In this document: piece after piece, positions 11,794 through 22,571 of the stretch
How the letters are laid out: every line of letters begins with the position of its first letter
Numbering within the stretch: the first letter of the stretch is position 1
From: Ceratodon purpureus
Taxonomy: Eukaryota > Streptophyta > Bryopsida > Pseudoditrichales > Ditrichaceae
Reading direction: 5' to 3'
DNA length: 64,000 nt
NCBI GenBank assembly: GCA_014871385.1
Contig: CM026428.1
Span: 11,310,815 to 11,374,814 of the forward strand
Position numbers and translations under genes: made by a program
The notes under the pieces: model-generated
Database searches by the model: none
What the model was told of the DNA's origin: nothing
The model's input: the letters and a program-made list of their open reading frames with translations, nothing else

Positions 11794-13950
11794 ATGGCCA
11801 TCGACAGCCATGACATTCCACGGAACCCTCATCGGGGATCGCCACGATGGTTTTTCGTGGACAAGAAACTGAATAACTACGGATACTTGCCGGGAGCCCC
11901 GAGACGCGACCGGGACGCACTTCCAGACATAGTCGTGAACGAGGAGAAGTGTGCGAAGCGATGGGGACCAAAGCAACACGGCAAATTCTGGTACGCGCGG
12001 CCAGGTTCGAGCGAGAGTCCGAGAATGATACAGAGGATTGAGAGTCTGTACGAGGTTACCCACCAGCGCCCAATGGGGAAGCAGCGCTGCATTGGACTCG
12101 CCTTTGCACGGGGACTGATTGCAGAGAAGCTCGGGCACGCAGTGGATTGGGCCTCCTTTGCCGCCAAGCAGTGTCAGCGGGGGGGGCGTCCGTTCATATC
12201 CTTAGAAGAGCTGAGAAGCAAAACAAGACGGGAGTCCGGTTGGTGGCCACGGATTGAGGCGTCGGAGCTGAACGCGAATGACTTGGAGGGGGCTCCGGAT
12301 GACTGGGAGGTTAATAGGCATCCTCGGCAGATGAACATGAGGCTCATCAACGGCTACGACTTGAAGGATGCCTTGCCAACGAGGCCGGACACCGTCGTCT
12401 CCCCACCACTGTACGGGCGAGTGGTTCATATCGGAGGTCAGCCCCCCTACCGTTTCCCTTCAAGTACCTTGAATATGAATTCTACTCCGCTACTCTGACA
12501 TGAAATTACATTGTTCTGTACTGAAATAGATGCTGGCTGTTTGTACATAGTGTCGTCGCATGCAGACAGTGATACTGCAAGCTCTGGGAGTGACTCGTCG
12601 GAGAAGATAGTTAATAACCACGGTGAGTCTCCTGTCATCCATTATGTACGCTGATGTTCAATCCAGTGTTAGTTAAATAATCCTACAATTGGAGGACATT
12701 GTGCTTGGTGGAATCCACTACGTCTGCCAATCATTAGAATGTATCGAGGCGTGTGGTCCAATTCGTGCAGGTACAGCTCCACTCTCGGTTGAAGAGGTCC
12801 AATCCGCGGAAGTACCACCTATTGCAACACAAGGATCACCAATCGTAGAAGGAGGCAACGAGTGGGACAGCTGCCCCGTGTCACCAGGACCAGGTACTAT
12901 TATGTACTCCAGAAATAGCCTCGGTTTAGCTTGTTAGTAGATTTGAAGATATAACACTTAAGTGTTTAGTCGAATAGAAGCACTTTTTAACTTGCTAATG
13001 GGTGGCCGTCAGCAGTTTCTCCTGTCGGTGGTCGCCAGGTTGGACGATCCACATCGGACTCTGATTACGAGCCGTCCGACAGGCATAGGACTGAAACGAG
13101 TATCCACCCATCCGCCGGCGTGGAGCGCGACCTCGAGGACATTGTTAGCGATGAGGATGTCCTCGGAGTAGACATCTCCGACCGTGTTCACGCCGAATGT
13201 GAGTTTTCAAGAGTTCCCCTGTCATTGTCTCATCCTGAAATTGTAGTCGAGAAGTGAGACACCTAAACCTTACTGAACCTATTCGACTTCAGAACCACAA
13301 CCCGTCTTGATTTTTTTTTTAATCTCATGCGACGACGTGGGCTTACTGTACCTCTGAATTTTGCAGTGGATCACTGGGCCGTGGAGGCTGGATTCTACAC
13401 AATCGAACCCGAAGCACAGTTGACCTTCCTCCAAGAGAAGGAGACGGAGTTCAAGAGAGAGTCGAAGAAGCGGAAGGCGGAGGAGGAGGCACAGGAAGGG
13501 TGGCTTACGAAGATGAGATGGAAAACAATTGACATGGCTTTTCCACCTGAGGGGAATGAGGCGTCGCAGGTGCCGGATTGCAACATCGTAGTGGACAAGT
13601 ATGTGGCGGATTCCAACGTTTCTGTGAAGTTCTCACCGCTGAGGTTCCAGCGACGTCCACTATTACTCCCTCGCGGTGAGCGATCTATCACCTTTCACTT
13701 ACATAAGGATAATCTCTACTGCTGAGTTGCTTACGTACTCATGAATATATATAACGTATCACTTTTTGTGAGTGCTGATAGTCGTAGCCATGTCTCCTGT
13801 AACAGCAGTTACACTTATAGAATATCTCTGTACTACGTGTGTGAATTTGACGCAGAGGTTGCGGCTTCTGGTTCGGGATCGGGAGATTACGATGCGAATG
13901 TTGGAAGGAATATGGGGAGCATCAATATCGGGGACACCGATAGCGACTGA
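11794..13950 (+). CDS. Unknown acidic multi-exon protein, second rightward gene of the CACTA element
   Basis: Exon 1 begins at ATG 11,794 and is open to about 12,437. It encodes about 215 residues, including a Trp/Arg-rich region (PRWFFVDKKLNNYGYLPG, GPKQHGKFWYARPG) and a helix near MGKQRCIGLAFARG. Later exon candidates, flanked by GT/AG sites, encode Ser/Asp-rich acidic segments (12,529-12,623 with SDTASSGSDSSEKI; about 13,041-13,199 with SDSDYEPSDRHR). A lysine/glutamate coiled coil (about 13,366-13,675, FLQEKETEFKRESKKRKAEE) follows, and then a glycine/aspartate C terminus ending DTDSD at 13,950. I recognise no domain. Its place downstream of TNPD is where the second CACTA gene usually sits, so it may be the TNPA equivalent, or cargo, given that a Transposase_24-like gene lies on the other side. 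Exact exon joins are not resolved. Confidence 0.45.
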
Positions 13951-14823
13951 TGTGTTCAGAATTGGAGGGCTTCAGTAATAGTATGAGTACTGGGGGGTTT
14001 TGGTCTGTACATAAATCATTTTGATGCACATCCGGACGGGCTGATATAGAGCTTTAAAATGAACTTGACGACTGCCGGAGAGTTAGTGTGATCGTAAAGT
14101 AGGTGTGATCGGAAATTAGGTGTGAGCTTAACATTTTCTTTGAACTCACTCGGGTATCATGTGCGTGATTGCACCGGACTGAGCGTATCCGCTATGTGGT
14201 GCACTCGTTACATACTTCTATAATGGATAATTGAATTTCGTTTCTATCTTCGTATTACTACAGGCCCATGAATTCCACTGCTTTTTCTGTGAAATGGCGT
14301 GCTTGTCATGTACTGGACTGGATGTGGTCGTTCAAAGTATTAGGAAAAAAATTGCATCCCTCAGACGTCTATTTGAATCTAAGTGACGACGCGGTACAAC
14401 TACCGTAATGTGGATCAACAGTAATATCATCAGGAAAAAAAGCGTACTGTACACATTGAGGTCATTCTCCCACATGAAGCACCGGGCATCAACCGGCACC
14501 CGAGTCACCCCAACGAGGACGACCTCGAAATCGTGGGACCTAAAATTCCCGGCGTCTTGGACCAGTAATCTCGTAGCTATGTCGAGGGAGGGTCGTAATT
14601 CATACGTGGCTCGCGCTTGCTTATTACCCTGTCCGAGGTGGTTCCACCCAGGATAAATCCAGTACCATCGCGCATCCTGATTCGATGTTCAGCCTTCCAA
14701 GGAGTGGCCCACACCGCCCACACCGGCGACCACGCAGGGAAAGACAGAAACCGCCGGAGGAGCGCCTAAGCCGCGACCCAGCCCTTACAGTCCGGAGTGA
14801 GAAACGACCACTTCGCTAGTAGT
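13951..14823. other. Right subterminal region of the CACTA element
   Basis: No coding frame was seen. Short motifs recur, for example GTGATCG...AGTAGGTGTGATCGG near 14,088-14,112, as expected of CACTA subterminal regions that bind the accessory protein. The region ends at TAGTG (14,820-14,824), followed by TTG and the interrupted D27 intron. Confidence 0.5.
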
Positions 14824-14863
14824 GTTGATGCTCTTAAAAGTCAGCTAGTTTGACATGCAATAC

Positions 14864-16020
14864 CTGCATTTTTTAATGAGCACTCCACTTTTCTGCATTA
14901 CTCCATTGACCTCCACTTCTTTTACCTGCATATTTCCAACAGCATTAATCCATGGCTACCTGTTTATTTCTCTAGAGTTCAAAAGGTTCACGAAGATTTA
15001 ACTCAAAAGAAAATCGGTTTTGAGCCAATTGTGCAGCTGAACCTGATTGTGTTGGCATACCTCACATGGCCCCACCAGCCATTCAGCGTAGAGAGTCGCT
15101 GCTGCAAACGTCTCGGCAGTTTTTTGATTATTGGGGACAAATCTTCTTACCTGCGCAGAAAACAGAGTCAGCGCAAATCGATACCGTCTCCACGAATTTA
15201 TTCAGCAGTGTGTCACAGCTATAAATTATTCCTCCATGACAAGTTGTAAGAGCACCTTCCCACAGTAAAGTAATGTGCAGCGCAAACTTAGAACTAGTCA
15301 ATTCTGTAACTCGTGCAAAGATGTAATCACTTCTTGCAGGAAATTGATTCGAGAGCATATAAGGTAAATCTGAAAAGGTATAAATTCCGTTACAATTTTT
15401 AGAAGCCAAGGGGGAACGGCGGAGTGGAGCATTCGCATAGACGACGCACGCTGCAACAGGGGGCTCCGAGATTGCATCACCTTTCGTGTGACCTCGACAA
15501 ACCCGTCGTATCCCTTCACAGTTGTGGACATTCCTGCGAATTCATTTGAGTCACCCAATTATTCATGCTCAGATTCACTAATCACACACCTCCCTGCTGT
15601 ACAAAATAGGCAATGATGCGCAGTAACAACTCCTCTAAATACTCGTGAGAATTTCCTGTTATTTTGATGCATTTACCAACTTTGTAGATATTTGAACAGA
15701 GATGACTCCTGATTTGTGGAATAATTTTTTTATTATGTTTCTACTAGGGTACCTGTGAATTTGCCTAAGCGACGTACGCAGAGGCGTAGAATGAAATTCT
15801 CCATCCAGGAATCTTTGTAAACAGTTTTCTGGCCCATGGGCGCCGGCTTCCCCGACGGCTCCGCCATCCTGCACCGAGGATTAACCACGGTCACCCCATG
15901 GCCAGGCAGACTCACACGCTGAGGTGCAGCAGGCTGCTTATGCAGCTTCAGATTGCACGGTGCAACAGGGCTGATCCTCATCGCCCCACCGCCCTGGATC
16001 GCTTCCAGCTGCTGCATCAT
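14864..16020 (-). CDS. D27-like: D27-like beta-carotene isomerase, exons 1-4, interrupted by a CACTA element
   Basis: D27 proteins are plastid iron-dependent carotenoid isomerases; DWARF27 makes 9-cis-beta-carotene for strigolactone synthesis and its paralogues have broader roles. Exons: 16,020-15,753, 15,533-15,394, 15,150-15,061 and 14,925-14,864, all with GT-AG borders and compatible phases. They give 186 codons plus two bases. Family signatures are KTVYKDSW in exon 1, VKGYDGFVEVTRKVM at about residues 95-109, YAEWLVGPCE at about 157-166 and VKEVEVNGV...SGVLIKKC at 167-186. The family's Cys-rich C-terminal part (CVGMCVN-like) should follow but is absent. Intron 4 begins at 14,863 and meets the CACTA end at 14,824. 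The N terminus starts MMQQLEAIQ and has no clear transit peptide; an upstream leader exon is possible. Function of the split gene is unknown. Confidence 0.8.
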
Positions 16021-17222
16021 CTCGTCCAATTTGCAGGTATAATATTATCACACCCTGATCCACAACGCAGATTTAATCCTCTCCCAATTCAGCACCATAC
16101 CATATACAACTTGTAATTAACTCATCATCCAAAGTCATCAACAAAACAATTCTCTACTTCACATCTTCAGGTCAAAAGCTCATCTCGAGAACCCTCAGGA
16201 ACTACAATTCAATCAAAACTCCTAAATCATAAACCACTGTCCACCAACAAAACTCATCACAAGAATACTCCTCCAACAATCCTGCGATCGAAATCAGGAA
16301 AAATTCACCAGTAGCTCCCGGAATTTAAAACCACTGCTATATCACAACCGATGAAAAAAACCCCCAATTACCAACTCTCCTCCACAGATAGCAAGTTAAA
16401 TATTCCAGCTCCATAACCACTACCTAAACTTCCAAAACTCCACAACCTCCACAAAATCCACCCCAGTCATGCCACAAAAAACCGATCTGATCGATCCCAA
16501 AAACACTTCACACGATCGACAACAGTGATCATCGATCAGACTCACTTATGAGTACCAGGCAGACTCCACCAGCAGGTGAAAGAGCGTGGTCGAGAACAGG
16601 GCAGACACGGGGCTGTCGAGAGCATCCGAACACGCACATCGTGCCGGAAGCGGCCCATAAATCGGGGTGCGAAGAGAGGAGCAATGGCGATGGTGGTTGC
16701 TTGCACTCCAGTGCACGGCGCCAGGGCAGTTGCTGGTTCGGAAGCGTAGACGGCTCCGGATCTGTTTGCACGGCCGCGATGCTTCATGGCCCCACGTAGA
16801 GGCGATCTGCGCCGTCGGATGCGTCACGTCACATGGAATGGCGTGTTGTACGATCCCAGGACTAGTTTAAGTATTTGTGGGAGTCTTTGGGCTATTTATT
16901 GGGCTAGTGTGTAGGTTTTGGGAGAGTGTTGAGTGTTGGGGTTGAGGTTAATTTGTCTATGCAGATGTGTGACTTTCCACCTCTTTGGTGTCCAGGTGTT
17001 GTCCGATGTTGTCATGGGCTTGTCATGGGCAGTGAAGTAATGTTCACTTGTTTAAGTCCAGAGTGCACAGTCCCGGAGTTACTTGGAATTACTCCATTCA
17101 TAGATAAAAACTAGCTTGACTACTTATGGATTTGGAAAAGAGATCCGAGAGAGGTGTAGAGATCCGAGAGAGGTGTGGAGCTCTCACAAAAATAGGGTTA
17201 GAGATGAGCACATGCAACCAAT
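16021..17222. other. D27 5' region
   Basis: On the - strand a GC-rich segment (16,870-16,546) ends at a good GTGAGT donor (16,545). It could be a non-coding leader exon of the D27-like gene, since none of its three frames joins in phase with the first coding exon. Between 16,050 and 16,540 the sequence is A/C-rich with nothing recognisable. A 19-20 bp direct duplication (GAGATCCGAGAGAGGTGT) lies at 17,139-17,179. Confidence 0.35.
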
Positions 17223-17469
17223 AACCATCATATTCATTAATTGGGAATTTAGTCCAATTTTTGAAACTTCTCAAAATTTCTTATATTATTTCTAAAAATT
17301 ATTTTATTCATGTTTTTGTGTATAAAAACATATAGTGCGTATTTAAAATAACGTCCAAAAATAATATAATAGATACAAACTTCACTTATTTGGGAAAAAG
17401 ACTATAACTCATGTAAAAACTACTGTCACTTGGAACCATGGAAATTCCCAAATTAATGAATATGGTGTT
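17223..17469. mobile_element. MITE-like foldback element, 247 bp
   Basis: There are 28-bp imperfect terminal inverted repeats: 17,223-17,250 (starts AACCATCATATTCATTAA) and 17,442-17,469 (reverse complement starts AACACCATATTCATTAAT). The interior of about 190 bp is AT-rich and non-coding. I could not see a clear target-site duplication, so the superfamily is not assigned. Confidence 0.5.
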
Positions 17470-20288
17470 CAATTTAGATACCCGTACCCACGGTTTAATC
17501 CAGTAAGCTCATAGCGTAGATATTTTGTTGGATTGAATAAATTAAAGATTTATAATTTTAAGGGATGACGTTTATTGGTGTTTGGAGGAAAAAATTTATT
17601 TTTCTTGGTGCATTGGTTTTGAGCATATATGAATTACGAAGAAAGAAGATTATTTTATGAGTTTTTACACTTTATTTCATATTGAAGTGAATTTTGTAAA
17701 ATTTATGAGATTTTAATTTAAAGTTTTTCTTGAAATAATTGATTGAGGTATAAAAGAATGTTATGAAATTCACCACTACTAAAGTATTACATTTCAACTT
17801 GATGCATTAAATTTTGAAATTTGAAATTACCAGATTTAAAGATTATACAAAATTATTTGTGATAGCAATGATACATCCAACAACATGAATGTAATATGAA
17901 TTCATGATCTACAATTTCAATTTATATACCAACTTAAAAGTTGTACTCCTTCTAGTTGTGGTATATTCTATAATGGATCTTTGCAATTCTATAGAGAAAG
18001 ATATGATGTTTTAAAGGTTAATGCATAGAGAAAATGTTATTATCTAGAATGTGTGTTGTTTTACTTTTGGAGCTTAGTGAGATTATATAGGTTGAAACTT
18101 TGATTTTATTATAAAAAGTTCATTGTAGATTGCTCTTATATAAAAATTCATGATTCAAATATGAAAGTTTACAAATATAATCATTTCATCTATTAAGTAT
18201 TTGATTTTTTTTTAAATTATGATTGTCAATTATGCAAAACAACACTTTCATATTTTTCTTTCTTATCAAAGATAACATTGATACACCATCAAATTCTAAA
18301 GGTGTTGTATCATATTAGAAATGAGTTTGCTCCATGTCTCATTGCGATATTAGTTGCTTGTATTCATTTATTTGCTTGTATTATCTAATAAATGACACAC
18401 ATCACATATTGTTTTGCACAAATGGTGAATCCACCATCAAACGCAATCAAGGCTTTCAACATTTGCCTTATACATCTATCTACATGAATGTGTCTCGGCA
18501 AAGTAAACAATTTTGCGCCTAATCCATCCAAGCAAGGGCATATTTTGTGAGATGAACATCCAGCCTTCATCAAAGACGGAGATGAAACCTTGACCTTCTT
18601 TCTCATTGAAGGTCACGGCCGATATTTCTCTTTTGAAGTACAAAACTTTGAGTATAGCATTCCTTTGTGGGTTAAGAACTTAAGAAGTGTATGGATGAGT
18701 ACTCTGACAATCGCAATAGTAATGAGTTGCGCCTAAATGATAAGGACTATTATTCTAAGATTGAGAAGTCAATAAAACAAGTTGAAAGTGGAGAGGATGC
18801 CATTAATTTTCTTCCTAGCCCCAGTATTCCTGTCATTGTTCTTTGTGATGATGACTCCACCTTGCTAAAGTAGTTTTTCATGCTAAAAACAATATCCCTT
18901 GTCACATACTTCATCATAGACATTTTCACCCCTTATACTTATTTGTTGATCAATTCAAATAGAGTTTTTCCAAGATCAAAGTTCTCAGAGCCAATAAGGC
19001 TCCAAATGGATTCTAGATACTCACCTTTCAATTTTATAAATTTTGTTATATATTAATCAAGTGTAGTTTTTTTTTATACAATCTTGAAACTCCATCAAAC
19101 GAGCATCTTGTATAAAATACTTGACCCACTTCTTAAAGCTTCTTAATTATAGGCATTTATTACAGCGCTTCAATTCTCTTGTAGATCATTGAGTGTCTTT
19201 GAAATTTAACTAGGAATTTATCAATTACATAGTATATTATTTCTTTTATGGAGAATAAGACCTTAATTCAACCATTAATATATTTTGGTTCTAAAGTAGT
19301 CTAAGTTATAATGTTAAATTGTGAGTAACTGAGGCCTATTTAAATTAATGTTGACTCTTTTCCAAAAACTATAACTTTTGCATTTTGACTTGAATTTCTT
19401 CAAAATTTCAAATACAATTTTATTGGTAGAACATGATTAAATATAACTCAAATATAAGTTATAATTTAAACGCTTAATTTAGCAACACTAATGATTATCT
19501 TTATTAATTTTAAAGCCATTAGGTTTTTTGCGAGCTTATTCAATAGTGCAAACCACTAGCATTTCAAACGTTACCAACTCAAATACATTTCTATGACCCA
19601 TTAAATTTTCAACCAATATATAAAGAATAAACATTGTCTATACTTATAAACAATTGTAATTTCAACTAATTACAGTATTATATTTCAAATGATTTCTTTT
19701 GAAATTTTCTTTAAAGATGAAGATTTGCCAATATTTTGAAAAAATATATAATTATATTTTCTATCAAATATCAAGAAAAAAATGATGTTTTAAAAATTTG
19801 TCTTTTTATAATTTTAACAAGTTAAGTAATATTAATTACATTCATCTACAACCTAAAATATTTTATTTACATAGATTTATTACACAAAAATAGGTGATTA
19901 AAATTAAATTGCAAAAATAAACTATAATACAAACATATTTTACTTCAAAAGGATTTTAAAATTTCTATTTTCATTAAATAACGTAAAAGTTTTATTTTGT
20001 TTCAAAAAATAAAAGTGAAATAAAAAACAAATTTGGTATGGGAAGCAACGGAATGAAAATAAGTGGTAAGAACTAATATTAGTGGATGGATGGTAGAAAT
20101 GAATGGCGTGGCTTAAGAAAGAAGCAAATTTGTAGATGTATTGTCTATTGGTTGTAAGTGGGGATAGAAATGGCTCAACAAGAAGAAAACTTAATAAGTG
20201 ATAAGAAGTATCATTATGGCTTAAAAGAATAAAAAATAAAAATGATGATGAAGGCCACAAGTTGTGGGATTGGTGAGTGTTTTGATAG
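17470..20288. other. AT-rich intergenic DNA
   Basis: This is about 2.8 kb of very AT-rich sequence without a convincing gene. A slightly less AT-rich island at 18,400-18,880 has short open frames but no domain I can recognise; it may be decayed repeat. A stretch of about 50 bp at 20,175-20,226 recurs in similar form at 24,990-25,045, so the two flank the LTR-like and LINE block in direct orientation. Confidence 0.4.
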
Positions 20289-20907
20289 TGTTGCGGACGG
20301 CAACTCTAAGATAGAGCAAAGGACTAAATTGAGGGGATATCTCAAAAGGAGACAAGAATAGACTAGAAGTGAGGGGATTCCTCACACAAGACTCAGAATA
20401 ACACTTGAAGTGGGAAAACTAGAAGTGATATTGATAACTGGAAGAGTGTGTACAACTGGTGTTGAAGAGAGTGAGGAGGAATGGCCCTCGAGTCTCTATT
20501 TATACTAGACTAGAGGAAACTTCCAAAGAAAGGTCCTAGAGACCTTGAAAAGCATCCATAGGACCTTCCGGAAGCTAATGGGAGCTTCAAGAATCTAAGA
20601 AGGTCAAGCGGAACCTTCCGAAAGCTTATGGAAGCTTCCGAAAACAATTGGATCCGTATGCAACCTTCCAGAAGCTTGTAGAAGCTTGTAGAAGCTTACG
20701 GAAACTACTAGAACTATAAGGAAGCTTGTAGAAGTTTCTGGAAACTACTAGAACTACAAGGAAGCTTGTGGAAGCTTCCGAAAACTAGTGGAAGGTTCTA
20801 GAAAGTAGTAGAAGCATGTAGAACCTTCTAGAAACTAATAGTATCTAAGCACTCTTAGCCACCGCTCTTAGGGAAAGCTCTTGAGAAGCTTCTGTGTTGT
20901 GGAATCA
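20289..20907 (-). mobile_element. Possible solo LTR (fossil)
   Basis: This is a block of about 619 bp that starts TG and ends CA and contains a complete leftward promoter (TATA box plus enhancer-like repeats). It abuts the LINE remnant on its right. That structure is what a solo long terminal repeat of a plant LTR retrotransposon looks like. The flanks (GATAG left, GTATA right) do not give a clean 5-bp duplication, and no internal retroelement coding region is next to it. Family and age cannot be assigned; it may instead be an isolated promoter segment. Confidence 0.35.
20496..20833 (-). promoter_or_regulatory. Heat-shock-element array with TATA box, leftward
   Basis: Read on the - strand, a TATAAATAG box lies at 20,504-20,496. 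Upstream of it (20,540-20,833) the sequence is packed with GAA/TTC modules. Three are perfect trimers of the form GAAnnTTCnnGAA: 20,731-20,743, 20,791-20,803 and 20,821-20,833. Many dimers (TTCCGGAA, GAAGCTTC) occur in between. This is the binding site of heat-shock transcription factors. No protein-coding gene follows to the left, so it probably drives a transposon-type or non-coding transcript. Confidence 0.6.
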
Positions 20908-21699
20908 GTATAGGTCTCACGGTAAATTCGTAGGGCGTGGATGAAGTCCGGTATGGCACGTCCGTGACAGATAGTGGCATGTGGGCATTGTTGGGCAATT
21001 ATTAATAGATTGTTGGTCCATGTGTATTTCTTGTACAATATCTTCAGGGCTAGTTAGAATATTATTTTGTATGCCAATGATGGAATCTAGAGCTGAAGTT
21101 TCAGAGTTTTTGAAGACTTTCCTATTTATTTTCTTGGGGCTTTTTTCATACACTTGGCGGTATTTTGAGACTCCTTTACAAATGCAGTCTTTAGTATATC
21201 TCGTTGTAATTTTTCTGGCTTATTTATTGGCGGATTTAGTAATGATAGCTATGACGTCAATCCATTCATTTGATATGGTGTCTATTATTGGTGAGTAGGG
21301 GATTTACACATTTTGGTGATTGTGTATTTCATCGAGGATAGGGTATATTTGCCATTGTGGGTCATTCTTTACAATATATATAGTTTTTCTGATGAGGTGG
21401 TATGTAGCAAGGTATTTTTTCCATTTTTTGGCAAGTTTTCGGAGTAAAAAATCACCTTGTTGTGCGGTTCTATTTGTGAGATTTGGTAATGGAGGTGCTT
21501 TACAGGTTTTTTTAATGGTCTTTGAGATTTTGTCTACAATTTCGTCTAGGGATGTACAAGCTATTTCCCGGTGGTCGTGTGTGAAGTGGTCGTGGTTTTT
21601 TAATAATAGGGTTAATTCATTTATTCTTGTAGAATTTCCTTTAAAGAATTCTATATGAAATTTTTCTAAGTTTTCTTGTAGAATCGGATTAAGTATTTA

Positions 21700-22538
21700 A
21701 TTTTGAGTAATATTTATTGAGAGTGGTGGTCTAGCTATTAGCATATTTGAGGGATGTGTAATGTGACTGGGTAGTGATCTGAGTTTAGATTCATATTTAT
21801 GTTTGTAGTGGAGGTGAATCTGCTAGTGTCTGGTGAATTTATATAAAAGCCGTCTATTAGGCTGACAGATGTATAATAATAGCCACCTTATCTAGAGAAA
21901 TTAATGTTCGTTGGGATATATTTGAAGTTGAGAGATGTGGTGAAGTTTTTCTAGTGAGTGTCTTCTTTTTGTCGTGGTATGTGAATATTGTAGTTTTGTC
22001 GTCCAATAAGTGCAATGTCGCGGCTAAAATCACTACATAAGATGTATATGTGGTTTAGATGTGCAACAATTTGGTTAGTGATTGTAGTTTCAGGTGGGCA
22101 ATGAGACGTATATCTTCTAAGTGTGTAGGTACATACATATATATAATTAGCTAGGGCAATTATGAGAATTTTATTAATGTTACTGAGAGATGCATATTTA
22201 TTGTGAATAAGTGTGAGTAGGCTTCCTCTTCGGATAGTGTAGGGCATTCTTTGTTGTATGCATCTTGTGAGAGCATGGGTATTGTTAAAGATGAATTTGT
22301 ATTCGGGAAATAGATTTTGTATGTATTTTGTAGACTTCGTTGCTGTGAGTTTAGTTTCTTGAATATTTATAATTGCTGTATTTGTAATGGAGTTATTTAT
22401 TAAGTTTTGTAGGTTTCGTAAGGCGGTATTAAGTGATGAGGCATTCCAAGTATTTATGTTAGTTTCTTGGTTAGTGGTAATGTCTATTCTTGGTGCTGGT
22501 GTGGGTGCTTGGTACTGGAGGTGGATGTGAGTATTCAT
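21700..22538 (-). pseudogene. LINE ORF2 endonuclease domain, decayed
   Basis: Translation from 22,538 shows endonuclease/exonuclease/phosphatase motifs in order: NTWNASSLNTALRNL, IINIQETKLTATKSTKYIQ, and CSDFSRDIALIGRQN, where the family has DFN and this copy has DFS. Further on, after at least one frame change, the NLNSDHYPVTLHIP motif near 21,770 supplies the catalytic SDH. The altered Asn and the frame changes mean this copy is not active. It would have nicked target DNA for target-primed reverse transcription. Confidence 0.6.
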
Positions 22539-22571
22539 TTATGTTTTCTAAAGAGCAAAGTGATTCTGTTA

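Larger units (their letters stand above)
1..14824 (+). mobile_element. CACTA (En/Spm, CMC) DNA transposon, left end outside window
   Basis: The right terminus is visible: the - strand begins CACTACTAGCGAAGTGGTCG at 14,824 and reads into the element, which is the CACTA-type end. The body carries a TNPD-type transposase on the + strand and a Transposase_24/TNPA-like gene on the - strand, both hallmarks of this superfamily. No matching left terminus with a 3-bp target duplication (TTG follows the right end) was found, so the element is at least 14.8 kb or starts in neighbouring sequence. Base composition is clearly less AT-rich than the 17-25 kb and 42-61 kb spacers, which fits a younger insertion. 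Telo-box-like AAACCCTA motifs occur near 4,206, 4,934 and 11,305, close to the starts of its genes. The element sits in intron 4 of a D27-like gene. Confidence 0.8.

Noticed and set aside
16546-16870. Coding first exon (transit peptide) of the D27-like gene
   Set aside because: The donor is good, but none of the three frames joins the next exon in phase without a stop or loss of the D27 frame, so at most it is a leader exon.
18334-18873. Short open frames in an AT-rich island
   Set aside because: No family signature on either strand, and the frames are broken by stops when extended.
19940-20260. Protein-coding gene in the AT-rich DNA left of the HSE array
   Set aside because: The frame encodes a Phe/Ser/His-rich low-complexity string with no start context or homology, as expected from AT-rich sequence.
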